Assembly: GCA_050480705.1 (NCBI GenBank)
Contig: JBJHAX010000005.1
Coordinates: 25,993 to 89,992, forward strand
Length of the DNA stretch: 64,000 nucleotides
Direction of reading: 5' to 3'
From: JBJHAX01 sp050480705
Lineage (GTDB): Bacteria > Actinomycetota > Nitriliruptoria > Nitriliruptorales > Nitriliruptoraceae
A program made the translations under genes and the position numbers. Shown one piece after another: positions 7,547 through 16,871 of the stretch. Position 1 is the stretch's first letter. Each line of letters starts with the position of its first letter. The notes under the pieces were generated by a model. It saw only the letters and a list, made by a program, of their open reading frames with translations, searched no databases and was not told the DNA's origin.

Positions 7547-8458
7547 TCACCCTCGGCGGCGGTGCGCCGCGATCGCTTCGGCGAGTATCGACACGGCGAT
7601 CTCAGGCGGCGTGGCCGCACCGATATCGACGCCTGCGGGGCCATGGACCCGCCCCAGGTCGGTGATTCCCCGGTAGGCGAGCCAATCGGCACGCTGGCGC
7701 TGCATGTCGAGGGAGCCGACAGCGCCGATGTAGCCGGCGTCGCCCTCGAGCGCGGCGGCGAGCACGCGGCTCGACGATTCGACGTCATGGCCGATCACCA
7801 CGACGCCGTCGAGTGGCGACAGGTTCGCCATGAGCCCACTCGCCTGGCCGGGATCCGCCTCGATGAGCACCTGCCACCCGAGGAGCGCCGCGGCGGACCG
7901 CAACGCGTCGGCGATGGGTCCGTCGCCGGTGACGACCAGGCGCGGAACCGGATGCAGAACGGTGACGAGTTCGTCGCCGATCGTCGCGGTTGCCGACTGC
8001 CCCCGCCGGAACAGCTCGGCGGCTTCCTCGCCTGCTCCGTCGATGTCGTCGGCGGTGTGAACACGGATGGCGCTGATCTCGTCGCCGCTGAGCGAGGCGA
8101 CGACGCACACCGGTATGCGGTCGAGCAGCAATCGCCATGAGTGTTCAGGGAACTCGGTGGCGGGAACGACCGCGCAGCGCACGTCACCGCCCGAGTCGAG
8201 GCCGGCGACGATCGCGTCGACGTCGGAGATCTGCAGATCGACGATCCGGCCGTGCGAGAGGCCGCGCTGGGCGACGTCGGTCAACTGCGCGTCGACCGCG
8301 CCGCCGAGCAGCTCGCCGATCCGTCCGCCACCAGGAGTCAGCGCGACCACGTCGATCGCGGGATCGCTGTCGATGCCTCGCGTCTCGACGACCCAGGCGA
8401 GATCGACCCGCGTTCCGGCCCGCAGGCAGGCATCGACGCTGAGTGCGACGGGGTACAT
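7547..8458 (-). CDS. XdhC/CoxI-family protein (no YHS domain)
   Basis: A 303-residue XdhC-family protein. The N-terminal half (WVVETRGIDSDPAIDVVALT; GELLGGAVD) corresponds to the XdhC_CoxI domain, and the C-terminal half is a Rossmann domain (PRLVVTGDGPIADAL; GYIGAVGS; GVDIGAATPPEIAVSILAE). It differs from the paralogue at 1424-2374 in lacking the YHS extension and the early Cys. Likely role: molybdenum cofactor handling for CO dehydrogenase. ATG 8458 is the only good start. Confidence 0.82.
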   Translation of the reverse strand: MYPVALSVDACLRAGTRVDLAWVVETRGIDSDPAIDVVALTPGGGRIGELLGGAVDAQLTDVAQRGLSHGRIVDLQISDVDAIVAGLDSGGDVRCAVVPATEFPEHSWRLLLDRIPVCVVASLSGDEISAIRVHTADDIDGAGEEAAELFRRGQSATATIGDELVTVLHPVPRLVVTGDGPIADALRSAAALLGWQVLIEADPGQASGLMANLSPLDGVVVIGHDVESSSRVLAAALEGDAGYIGAVGSLDMQRQRADWLAYRGITDLGRVHGPAGVDIGAATPPEIAVSILAEAIAAHRRRG

Positions 8459-8573
8459 GATCGCAGCGTACTCACGTACCAGGGTGGCGGGCTCGGGCGT
8501 CGATAGCCTCGGCGGCTACGCCGGTTCGCGGCGCCTTTCGGTGCCGATCGTCGAGTGTCTGGATGCCGTTCCG

Positions 8574-9293
8574 ATGACCCCTGTGACCATCCACGTCTGG
8601 TCGGATGTCGCCTGCCCCTGGTGCTACATCGGCAAGCGCAACCTCGAAGCGGGCATCGTCGAGTTCGTCGGGCCCGATGCTCCTCCCATCGACGTCGTGT
8701 TCCACAGTTTCCTTCTGTCACCGGACGTCGGTGACGACTTCGACGGCTCCTCGCTCGACTTCCTCGTCCGGCACAAGGGGATCTCGCGCGACAGTGCGGC
8801 CGGCCTCCAGGAGCACGTCACCGAGGTGGCACGTGCGGCCGGCCTGGACTTCGATCTCCCGGCGCAGCGAATCGCGAACACCCGCAAGGCCCACGAGGTC
8901 CTGCATCTCGCGTTGCCGTACGGCAGGCAGTACGACCTGAAAGAACGGCTGCTCCGGGCGCATTTCAGCGAAGGACGCCATGTCGGTCGCGACGACGAAC
9001 TCGTCGAGCTCGCCACCGACGTCGGGCTCGACGCAGACGAGGTCCGCAGCGCGCTCGATGAACGGCGCTACGCGCCCCATGTGGAGGACGACCTCGCGAT
9101 GGCACGCTCGCTTGGCGTGACCGGTGTGCCCTTCTTCGTCGTGGATCGCCGCCTTGCGATCAGCGGAGCACAGCCGCCCGCCACGTTCGCCGAGGTGCTC
9201 GCCCGTGTCGTCGAGGAGCGCGACACAAACGCGCCCTCAGCCGTGTCACAAGGGCAGCGACAGCAGGGCGACGACGGCGCCGACCGCGAGTGA
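8574..9293 (+). CDS. DsbA-family (FrnE-like) thiol-disulfide oxidoreductase
   Basis: A 239-residue thioredoxin-fold protein of the DsbA/2-hydroxychromene-2-carboxylate isomerase group. The active-site motif CPWC (C14, C17) follows the first strand, and the cis-Pro loop TGVPFF is near the C-terminus. There is no signal peptide, so it is cytoplasmic, as expected for FrnE-like proteins. ATG 8574 fits the family start; a much longer upstream open frame is antisense to the XdhC gene. The 3' end overlaps the convergent membrane-protein gene by 48 bases. Confidence 0.88.
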   Translation: MTPVTIHVWSDVACPWCYIGKRNLEAGIVEFVGPDAPPIDVVFHSFLLSPDVGDDFDGSSLDFLVRHKGISRDSAAGLQEHVTEVARAAGLDFDLPAQRIANTRKAHEVLHLALPYGRQYDLKERLLRAHFSEGRHVGRDDELVELATDVGLDADEVRSALDERRYAPHVEDDLAMARSLGVTGVPFFVVDRRLAISGAQPPATFAEVLARVVEERDTNAPSAVSQGQRQQGDDGADRE

Positions 9294-9671
9294 TCGCAGC
9301 CCGATGCCGGCTGCGCGCCGTCGGTCGGCCGCGACGAATTCGGCGGCGGTGACCCGCTCGGTTTCGCCGAGTTCACCGAAGTTCTGCACGCCCCTGATCG
9401 CGAAGCCCAGGCAGAACCGGCCCCGTGCCTGCAGATAGCCGGCCGCAGCTCCCGCTGCAGGGAGAGCGACGAACAGCCGTACCATGCCGAGATCCGTGAC
9501 GGCGATGACGACGAGTGCGGCGAGCGTGACTGCGGCACCGAGATGGCCGCTTCGCCGCCTGCGGGCGATCTCGGCCGACCCGATGTTGCACGTGCCGGGC
9601 GCGTAGCTGTCGGACATCGTCGACCTCGTCGTTGCGGGATCTGCGTCAGTCATTGCGGATTCGTTGCCCAT
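9246..9671 (-). CDS. small membrane protein of the CNIG-x-AEIARRRR type, unknown function
   Basis: A 141-residue protein with a polar N-terminus containing GTCNIGSAEIARRRRSGHLG, two hydrophobic segments (AAVTLAALVVIAVTDLGMV and LFVALPAAGAAAGYLQA), an FCLGFAIRG segment and a last hydrophobic helix (SLAVGAVVALLSLPL). The pattern is one I have seen in uncharacterised actinobacterial membrane proteins. ATG 9671 has AGGTGG upstream; ATG 9653 is an alternative. Confidence 0.7.
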   Translation of the reverse strand: MGNESAMTDADPATTRSTMSDSYAPGTCNIGSAEIARRRRSGHLGAAVTLAALVVIAVTDLGMVRLFVALPAAGAAAGYLQARGRFCLGFAIRGVQNFGELGETERVTAAEFVAADRRRAAGIGLRSLAVGAVVALLSLPL

Positions 9672-9837
9672 GCCACCTGCGGATCATCCCCTGGCGGTTC
9701 GATGGTGTCGATGTCTCGTCTGACAGAAGGTGACGGCTCGTCCGGTCGGGACTGAAGTCGTCGCGGAGGAGGACCTTCGGCGATGGTCGCGAGCCGCCAC
9801 GAACTGCAGGGTCGGGGCACACGACACAGGAGGGAAC

Positions 9838-11094
9838 ATGGCACGTCGACGTCGTCTCGGGGCGGCCAGGGCTCCTGGCACGCTAGGACTGCTCGATGAT
9901 CACGAGGCAGACTGGATGCTCCAGCGGACCCTTGCGTACATGAACGTCAATGCGGCCGAGATCGGCGAGGTCCGCACCGTCGCATCCCAGATCGACGAAC
10001 GCGATCCCGACAGCTGGCCGGACGAATGGTTCGCGCTGGCACGCCGCGTCGAGGGGCACGCGGACGCCGCGTTGGCGCGCGGCGACACGGTCAGCGCCCG
10101 CCAGGCGCTGCTTCGCGCATCGAACTACTTCCGTGCAGCTGAGTACGGGTGCCTGCCCGACGACCCTCGATTCGCTGCGTCGTGGCAGGCGAGCGTGTCT
10201 GCGTTCCAGCGCGCAGCTGCCCTCTTCGACCGGCCCTTGCACGGAATAGAGGTTCCGTTCGAGGGTGTCGCGCTGCCCGGCTACTTCTGGCCCGCGGATC
10301 CCGGCGGGACGTCACGCCCGACTCTGTTCGTTGCGGGGGGAAACGACGACACGATCGAAGAGGACGTGCTGATCATGGGGTTCGCTGCTGTCGCGCGCGG
10401 CTACAACTTCTTCACCTTCTCGTATCCGGGGCACCGCAACGCTGTCCACACCGATCCTGGGCAGGTGAAGCGACCTGACTACGAGATCCCGTTCGCTGCT
10501 GCGCTCGACGTTCTCGAAGGCCTCGACGGGGTGGACGAGCGGATCGCATTGATGGGGTTCAGCGGTGGCGGTTACGTCGCACCGCGTGTGGCGCTCCACG
10601 ACGCGCGCATCAGGGTCGTCATCGCGAACAATCCGATGATCGACTACGCCCGTGTCGCAGCTGCGCTGCTCGGTCCGCTCGTCGCACGTATTCCCCGCAG
10701 GCTGCTCGGTTTCGCGCTCGAGAGGCGTCTGCAACGCGCGCCGATGCTGCGTGCCTACATGGAGTACGGGTTGTGGACCGCAGGCTACGCAGGGACCTCG
10801 CTCGCCGAGTGGCTGGTCGACGACGACGCCCAACGTGCCTGGGCCGGATTCACGATCGCTGACGACCTTGCCGGCATCACGTGTCCGGCGCTTTCCCTGG
10901 TCGGCTCCGGCGAGGGTCAGGAGATGCTTGCGCAGACCCACGAGTTCCACGACGGCATCGCTTCGCCGGTCAAGCACCTGCACGTCTTCACGCTCGAACG
11001 CGACGGGTCCTACGACCACTGCATGCTCGACAACCACAGCCGAATGCAGGACGTCACGTTCGCCTGGCTCGCTGAGACGCTGCCCGCGGACTGA
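9838..11094 (+). CDS. alpha/beta hydrolase (FrsA/DUF1100-like)
   Basis: A 418-residue serine hydrolase. An N-terminal helical region (residues 1-130) precedes an alpha/beta fold: TLFVAGGNDDTIEE, nucleophile elbow GFSGGG, and a late His in SYDHCMLDN. The length and N-terminal extension resemble 2,6-dihydropseudooxynicotine hydrolase and FrsA-like enzymes. AGGAGGG at 9828-9834 fixes the start at ATG 9838. Substrate cannot be told from the sequence. Confidence 0.85.
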   Translation: MARRRRLGAARAPGTLGLLDDHEADWMLQRTLAYMNVNAAEIGEVRTVASQIDERDPDSWPDEWFALARRVEGHADAALARGDTVSARQALLRASNYFRAAEYGCLPDDPRFAASWQASVSAFQRAAALFDRPLHGIEVPFEGVALPGYFWPADPGGTSRPTLFVAGGNDDTIEEDVLIMGFAAVARGYNFFTFSYPGHRNAVHTDPGQVKRPDYEIPFAAALDVLEGLDGVDERIALMGFSGGGYVAPRVALHDARIRVVIANNPMIDYARVAAALLGPLVARIPRRLLGFALERRLQRAPMLRAYMEYGLWTAGYAGTSLAEWLVDDDAQRAWAGFTIADDLAGITCPALSLVGSGEGQEMLAQTHEFHDGIASPVKHLHVFTLERDGSYDHCMLDNHSRMQDVTFAWLAETLPAD

Positions 11095-11107
11095 ACCGAC
11101 CGGTTTC

Positions 11108-11884
11108 TCAGGCGTCGAGCGGGGGACGGGTCGCGGTGACGGCGAGCAGCGCGACCGTCGCCGCGGCGGCGCTGACGAGCGGGGTGTGGGTGACGACGAT
11201 CCCGTCGGCGAGCAGCGTCCCCGCGATCCTGCCGAGCGACCAGGGCAGGTACGCGAACAGTGCAGGGAACGCGGCAGCGGCCAGATCGGAGCCGACGATC
11301 AGCAGCAGGGGCAGCCCGATGACGGCTCCCCGGCGGTCACCGAACGAACTGATCGTGAGCACGAGCGCGACGTGGAACGCGACGAGCACGGCGAACATCG
11401 CCACGACCACAGACGTGCGTCCGGGGGACCATTCGGCCCCTGCGAGAACCAGCAGGCCGCTTATCGCGACCCAGGGAACGGCGACGGCCGCGACCGCGAG
11501 CCCTGCCGAGTGGCCGGCGAACTTCGCGGTGAGCAGGGCCGGCCAGGTCAGCGGCTTCGACAACAGCCACTCGATGACGCCGCTTCGTCGTTCGTCGAGC
11601 AGCAGACCCTGTGTTGCGAGCACCGTGCCGATCGATGTGACGATGGCGGCGAGTTCGGTGAACTGGCGGGCCGACTGTGCAGCGTCCGTTTCAGGCAGGC
11701 CTGCGTCGGCGGGTAGCACCGAGGGAAGCGCCCAGTGCATCAGGACGAACAGTCCCGCCAGCGCGGCCGTGCACGCCAGCGCGCGGCGCACGACGCGGCC
11801 GCGGCGCCACCACGTCCCCGCTTCGTGACGCAGCTGATTGCCGAACCCAGCCAGCGGTCGTCGGGTCGGATTGGTGACGCTCAT
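11108..11884 (-). CDS. ABC-2-type transporter permease
   Basis: A 258-residue integral membrane protein with about six hydrophobic segments and the cytoplasmic motif LDERRSGVIEWLLSKPLTW, typical of NosY/ABC-2 permeases. The ATG overlaps the stop of the upstream ATPase gene (ATGA), so the two form an exporter. Substrate unknown. Confidence 0.85.
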   Translation of the reverse strand: MSVTNPTRRPLAGFGNQLRHEAGTWWRRGRVVRRALACTAALAGLFVLMHWALPSVLPADAGLPETDAAQSARQFTELAAIVTSIGTVLATQGLLLDERRSGVIEWLLSKPLTWPALLTAKFAGHSAGLAVAAVAVPWVAISGLLVLAGAEWSPGRTSVVVAMFAVLVAFHVALVLTISSFGDRRGAVIGLPLLLIVGSDLAAAAFPALFAYLPWSLGRIAGTLLADGIVVTHTPLVSAAAATVALLAVTATRPPLDA

Positions 11885-12825
11885 CGCGGCGTCGGTTCGA
11901 CGAGCCGCATGAACACGTCCTCGAGGTCGAAGCGGTGTGGCCGGAACGACACGACGGACACCGATCCCGAGTCGAGCAGGGCGCGCAGCAGTTCGTTCTC
12001 GATGCCTGCCGCCGCGACCTGGACAGTCAGCATCGATGTCGCCTGCCCGCCGTCAACACCGATGTCGGTCACCCAGGGCATGTTCCGCAGCGCCGATCGG
12101 GCACGTTCGGTGCTGCCCTGCACCTCGATCAGGTACGACGGGGTGCCGTCACCCAGGAGATCGTCGGTCGTCGCCTGGGCGATCCGCACCCCGTGATCCA
12201 CCACGGCGACGGTGTCGGCGACCCGCTGAACGTCGTCGAGGATGTGGGTCGAGAAGAAGATCGTCGTGTCGCCCCGCAGCTTCTGCATGATGGTGAGCAC
12301 GTCGCGGCGTCCGATCGGGTCGAGTGCGGCGGCCGGTTCGTCGAGCACGAGCAGGCGGGGCTGATGCACACATGCCTGGGCGATCCCGAGGCGCTGGCGC
12401 TGTCCGCCTGACAGCCCGCCGACGGCGCGGTCGGCGACGTCGCCTATCCCGACGAGGTCGATGACGTCGTCGATCTGGGCTTCGGCAGTGCGGCTGTGTC
12501 CTCCCGGGAAGAAGCGCCGCGCGAACCGCAGTGTTTCGCGTGGGGTGAGGTCGTCGTGGAAGCGGGGGAGCTGGGCGAGATAGCCGACGTTGCGACGGAT
12601 CTCGAGGCTGTCATGGCCAGGGTCGAGCCCCAGCACGCGCACTCTGCCCGATGTTGCGCGCAGCAGGCCGACCAGGATGCGGATCGTCGTGGTCTTGCCG
12701 GCCCCGTTGGGGCCGAGAAAACCGAAGATGCTGCCGACCGGTACGTCGAGGTCGAGGCCACGCAGCGCGTGCACGTCGCCGTAGGAGCGCGTCAGACCGC
12801 GCAGTTCGATCGCGTTCGCCGGCAC
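11881..12825 (-). CDS. ABC transporter ATP-binding protein
   Basis: A 314-residue ATPase with Walker A GPNGAGKTT, signature LSGGQRQRLG, Walker B LLVLDEPAAALDP and the H-loop STHILDDV. The C-terminal ~90 residues form the extra domain found in ABC-2 exporters such as NosF/CcmA types. GTG 12825 is preferred because TAGGGG precedes it and the protein then starts directly with the nucleotide-binding domain. Paired with the permease at 11108-11884. Confidence 0.88.
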   Translation of the reverse strand: MPANAIELRGLTRSYGDVHALRGLDLDVPVGSIFGFLGPNGAGKTTTIRILVGLLRATSGRVRVLGLDPGHDSLEIRRNVGYLAQLPRFHDDLTPRETLRFARRFFPGGHSRTAEAQIDDVIDLVGIGDVADRAVGGLSGGQRQRLGIAQACVHQPRLLVLDEPAAALDPIGRRDVLTIMQKLRGDTTIFFSTHILDDVQRVADTVAVVDHGVRIAQATTDDLLGDGTPSYLIEVQGSTERARSALRNMPWVTDIGVDGGQATSMLTVQVAAAGIENELLRALLDSGSVSVVSFRPHRFDLEDVFMRLVEPTPR

Positions 12826-13027
12826 GGATCCCCTACACGTCACGGACAGGTCCTGGAGGAGGGAGCAAACAGCCGCGATGGCGTGGCCGCCAGGGGCATT
12901 CGACCCGTCTCGCCGAACCGTGCCATAGGTTCGCCACGATGGTGCCCAACGGCACTGTGTGCAGCATCCGGATAGGTGGACACTGTCTGATCGCGTCGTT
13001 CCTCCCCCACGGCGCGAGTGGAGGAAC

Positions 13028-14578
13028 ATGCGCACGTCCATCCGCGCACTGCTGGTTGGTGGTTGCTACCTGCTCGCAGCGCAGTGGACGTTGTATCTCC
13101 ACGACTTCACCGGGACGTCGGCGTTGTTCTGGCCCGCTGCGGGGGTCGCGGTCGTCGGGCTGAGCGTGGCGCCCCGGCGGGCATGGCCGGCGATCCTCCT
13201 CGCGGTCGCGTTGGCCGAGGTCGGCGGCGACCTGCTGCTGGGGTTCTCCGTCGTGCCGAGCCTGTGGTGGGCGGTGGCGAACGTGACCGTGGCGCTTGTC
13301 GCGGCGAGCCTGATCCGCGCCTGGCAGGCTGAAGTGCTCGGCGACGTCCGGAGTGTGGTCCGGTTCATCGTCGCTGCGGCCATCGCCTCATCCGCTGGCG
13401 GTGCCGTCGGCGCGATCGGAACCGCGTACGGCTCCGACGGTGTGGCGTACGCGTCGATCGTGATGCAGTGGGCCGTCGGTGACGGTCTCGGGATCTTGAC
13501 CGTCTACCCCCTCGGTCTGCTGCTTGCGCGCCGCACCCGGGCCGAAGGGCTTGCGTCGCCGGAAGGCATGACCTCGCTCGCGATGGTCACCGCCACCAGC
13601 CTGCTCGTGTTTCTCGTCAACGGGGGCGGGCAGGCGCTGGTCGGCGAGTATCTGATCCTTCTTCCGATGATCTGGGTCGCGGTGAGGTTCAAACAGGAGG
13701 GAACCGCGATCGCGGTGTTCCTCGTGGCGATGATCGCGACGATGGCGCATGCGACCGGCCGGGGACCATTCACGCTCATGGCCGACCCGATGGGCAGCGC
13801 GCAGCTGCAGTTGTTCGTTGGCGTGGCCGCGATCGCGGTCCTGCTGCTTGCCAGCCGCACCGCGGAGAGCGAGCGGTATCAGGGTCTGGCTGCCACGCGC
13901 GAACAGATCGTCGCATCGGTGTCCCACGAACTGCGCACGCCACTGACCTCCATCGTCGGGTTCGGGCACACGCTGGCGCGTGAGGCCCCCGCCGGGACCA
14001 CCGCACGGCGTGCCGCGGAGGCGATCGTTCGAAACGGCGAACACCTCACCAGCCTGGTCGAAGACCTCCTTGACGTTGCGCGCAACCGTCACGGGGTGCT
14101 GCCGACACAGCCCACGGCCGTGGTTGTCGTCGATCTGATCGCAGCGCTCATCGACGGCAGGCCCGGCAGCGGTGACGTGCACCTGTCAGGAGGGGGCGAT
14201 GCGGTCGCGTGGGTCGACGAGCAGCATCTGCGCCAGATCGTCACCAACCTGCTCGACAACGCTGATCGGTACGGCCGTCCCCCGGTCCGCGTCGACGCGC
14301 GCTGTGACGGTTCGGGCATCGTCGTGACGGTCACCGATGACGGGGACGGTGTTCCCGGCTGGTTCGTCCCTCACCTGTTCGATGAGTTCAGCCAGATGGA
14401 CACCGGCAGGCGGCGGTCCGGCGCAGGGTTGGGGCTCGGCCTTCCGATCGCCCGCACGCTCGCCCGTGCCAACGAAGGTGAGCTCACCTACCAGGCAGTG
14501 AGCAGCGGAGCGCGTTTCGTGGTGACCTTGCCGCGGTTGCGCCGTCCGGGCGACGGACGTCACGCGGACGGATCATGA
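13028..14578 (+). CDS. MASE1-domain sensor histidine kinase
   Basis: The 516-residue protein begins with about eight membrane segments of the MASE1 type (FWPAAGVAVVGLSVAPRR; WAVGDGLGILTVYPLGLLL), followed by HisKA (SVSHELRTPLTS, phospho-acceptor H300) and a HATPase domain with N box NLLDNADRY, G1 DDGDGVP and G2 GAGLGLGLP. GGAGG at 13020-13024 supports ATG 13028. No response regulator lies next to it, so it is an orphan kinase. It is divergent from the ABC exporter. Confidence 0.88.
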   Translation: MRTSIRALLVGGCYLLAAQWTLYLHDFTGTSALFWPAAGVAVVGLSVAPRRAWPAILLAVALAEVGGDLLLGFSVVPSLWWAVANVTVALVAASLIRAWQAEVLGDVRSVVRFIVAAAIASSAGGAVGAIGTAYGSDGVAYASIVMQWAVGDGLGILTVYPLGLLLARRTRAEGLASPEGMTSLAMVTATSLLVFLVNGGGQALVGEYLILLPMIWVAVRFKQEGTAIAVFLVAMIATMAHATGRGPFTLMADPMGSAQLQLFVGVAAIAVLLLASRTAESERYQGLAATREQIVASVSHELRTPLTSIVGFGHTLAREAPAGTTARRAAEAIVRNGEHLTSLVEDLLDVARNRHGVLPTQPTAVVVVDLIAALIDGRPGSGDVHLSGGGDAVAWVDEQHLRQIVTNLLDNADRYGRPPVRVDARCDGSGIVVTVTDDGDGVPGWFVPHLFDEFSQMDTGRRRSGAGLGLGLPIARTLARANEGELTYQAVSSGARFVVTLPRLRRPGDGRHADGS

Positions 14579-16705
14579 CGGTTCGAACACGGCGGTGAGG
14601 TGCACATCGCCGTCAGGGCGCATCACCAGGGATGTGTCGTGTGAGACGACACCGTCGGCGTCGTGCCAGCCGGCAAAGCGGTGGCCGTCGTCGGCAACCG
14701 CAGCGAGCGCGAGCGGAACCCCGGCGAAGGTGCCTGCCTGTGCTGCTGTGGCACCGCCGGGATCCGGCAGCGGCAGGTCCACCCCGTTCATGAAGACCTC
14801 GCCGGGTCCGTCGGTGCGGATATGAAGTCCGACGGTGGCGCCCAGGCCGAACCGGGCACGCAGATGCTCGACCTGCCGTTCGGGGCGCTCGCTCATGAAG
14901 CCGGCGAGCCGGTCCACTTCGTCGTGCCATTCGTCGATTCCCAGCGTCTGCCAGCGTGCACCGTGGCGTTCGAACTCGCCGGCAAGACGTGAACGGAACT
15001 GCTCGACGGCGTCCAGGGTGCGCCCGGGCGCGAAGGTCGTATTCAGGTGGGCGGAGAACCGCGCGATGAAACGCTCACGCAGCTCGTCGTTCGTGGTCAT
15101 CCAGCTGAACAGGAACGGCAGGCCGTCGTGCTCGGTCGGGTCCTCGGTGAATGCGAGCGTGGTCTCGAACAGGTCGATGTCGAGGTTGTAGCGACCGCTG
15201 CGCTCACCCATGTGGTCGAAGTCGGAGATGAGCCAGCGCCACCGGCCGTCCCGCGTTCCCTGGCCGATGTGGTGCGGCCCGTCGGTCTCGCGCCACCACC
15301 GCATGTTGTTCGAGCCCCAGTCGCCGTTGCCGGCGAACACGTGCGCGATGACGACGTCGTAGAAGCTGTCGACGTCGATGAACTGCTCGACGTGGGCGGC
15401 GAATCGCTCGTCGAACGGATGGAGCAGGCCGAGTTCGGTGAGCCAGTCGTTCCAGGCGTCCACCGCGCCGGCTGGTTCGCCTTCCAGTGGGCCGGAGGTG
15501 TTGTCGAGGAACTCGATGGCGTCCAGATCGGCGCCGTGGACGACCTCGAGATAGTGGCGGTCGTAGCGTTCCCGCAGGTTGTGGATGCCCCAGTACTCGC
15601 CGTTGAGGAACACCGCGACCGGTTCGTACGCCTGCGTGTCGGCGGCGAGATGTCCGAGCAGCGACTGCACGTAGGCGTCGAGGAACATCAGGCGCTGGTT
15701 GTCGTTGCCGGAGTTGCGCAGGATCAGGCGCCGATGTCCGATGGGCCCGTCGTCGCCGAACAGCGGATGGTCGAACCTCGCATCGCCGTACACTCCCCGC
15801 GCATACAGCCGCAGCGATTTCTGCGGGTAGCTGCGCGAGAAGCCGCCGTGGGCCCGGACGCCGATCTGCTGCTGGAAGACGCACTCGCCACCCGGCGCAC
15901 ACACCTCCATGACGACCGTGCGTTCAGGATGCTCGGGCGGCGGGCGCTCCCACAGCCGGCCCCGCTGGTTGTAGTTGGTCGGCACGTTCCACGTCAGCTC
16001 GTCGTCGAAGTCCTCACTGTCGAGATACTCCCCGAACGTGCTGCCCGGGAGGTAGATGCCCGTGTCGTGGTCGAAGAGGTAGCCGGGGTCGAGTGCCAGC
16101 GACAGCACCGTCATGTCGTCACGACGCAGATCGTCGCCCACGAAGAAGGTCGCCGTCGTCGTCGCGCGTGAACCCGCGCGGGCCCGCACGACCGTGGCGA
16201 GTTCGATCGAGCTGTCCTCGAGGCGGGGCGTGGTCGGACGGGTGGCGAAGTACGCCGTGCGTGGACCGACGGTCGTCTCGATGTCCGCGAGTTCGGCACG
16301 GTCGCCTGCGCGGTCGGTCACGGCGATCGGGCCGTCGTACACGCGGGTGCGCTCTGGGTTGGCATCGAGGTCCGGGTATGACCCGTCGAGGGTGTAGTGG
16401 ATCTCCACGCCGGGTGTGTCGACGCTGATTTCGAGGTCGAAGCCGTCGCTGTAGAAGCCGCTGGCGTGCGAGAACCGGGGGATGACCGGGTCGGGTTCCG
16501 GCGCCAGCTCGGCGACGGCGACGTCGTCCTCCTCACCGACGGCTGCGGGCGGATCGGGTGCGGTCGCAGCCAGCGCGACGGCGGCGGCGAGCAGCGCGGT
16601 GGTCACCGCGATCGCGATCGTGCGTTGGGCCGCCTTCGAACGAAACGTCACAGCTCCACCGGCCGGGGCGGCGCTCCGAGCGCGACGATCGTCGGTCGTG
16701 GTCAC
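14573..16705 (-). CDS. CotH-kinase family protein with chitobiase-like C-terminal domain
   Basis: A 710-residue exported protein: N-terminal basic region and membrane segment (about 28-48), a chitobiase/CHB_HEX_C-like beta domain (about 80-160, IHYTLDGSYPDLD), then a CotH domain. CotH features are RLILRNSGND, HNLRERYDRHYLE and the metal-binding WLISDFDHMG. A C-terminal repeat-like domain (GWHDADGVVSHD) follows. CotH proteins are atypical secreted kinases first known from Bacillus spores; this lineage is not expected to form such coats. Convergent with, and overlapping by 6 bases, the MASE1 kinase. Target unknown. Confidence 0.85.
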   Translation of the reverse strand: MTTTDDRRARSAAPAGGAVTFRSKAAQRTIAIAVTTALLAAAVALAATAPDPPAAVGEEDDVAVAELAPEPDPVIPRFSHASGFYSDGFDLEISVDTPGVEIHYTLDGSYPDLDANPERTRVYDGPIAVTDRAGDRAELADIETTVGPRTAYFATRPTTPRLEDSSIELATVVRARAGSRATTTATFFVGDDLRRDDMTVLSLALDPGYLFDHDTGIYLPGSTFGEYLDSEDFDDELTWNVPTNYNQRGRLWERPPPEHPERTVVMEVCAPGGECVFQQQIGVRAHGGFSRSYPQKSLRLYARGVYGDARFDHPLFGDDGPIGHRRLILRNSGNDNQRLMFLDAYVQSLLGHLAADTQAYEPVAVFLNGEYWGIHNLRERYDRHYLEVVHGADLDAIEFLDNTSGPLEGEPAGAVDAWNDWLTELGLLHPFDERFAAHVEQFIDVDSFYDVVIAHVFAGNGDWGSNNMRWWRETDGPHHIGQGTRDGRWRWLISDFDHMGERSGRYNLDIDLFETTLAFTEDPTEHDGLPFLFSWMTTNDELRERFIARFSAHLNTTFAPGRTLDAVEQFRSRLAGEFERHGARWQTLGIDEWHDEVDRLAGFMSERPERQVEHLRARFGLGATVGLHIRTDGPGEVFMNGVDLPLPDPGGATAAQAGTFAGVPLALAAVADDGHRFAGWHDADGVVSHDTSLVMRPDGDVHLTAVFEPS

Positions 16706-16871
16706 GTGGCGCTCCGGCGCATCATCTGTGAGGGAGACGGTGCGCAGACTACGTGGTGCACGCCCGTACGCTGCCGGGGGCCAGGGGGCAGTAGTGTCGT
16801 TGCGGACGGCCGTGGCGTGCCGTCCGCGAGGCCGACGTCACGCCGGTTGACGGGCCGCAGGTGCTCCAGCG

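Noticed and set aside
8067..8573. Long N-terminal extension of the DsbA-like protein
   Set aside because: It is antisense to the XdhC gene and of biased composition; the family starts at 8574.
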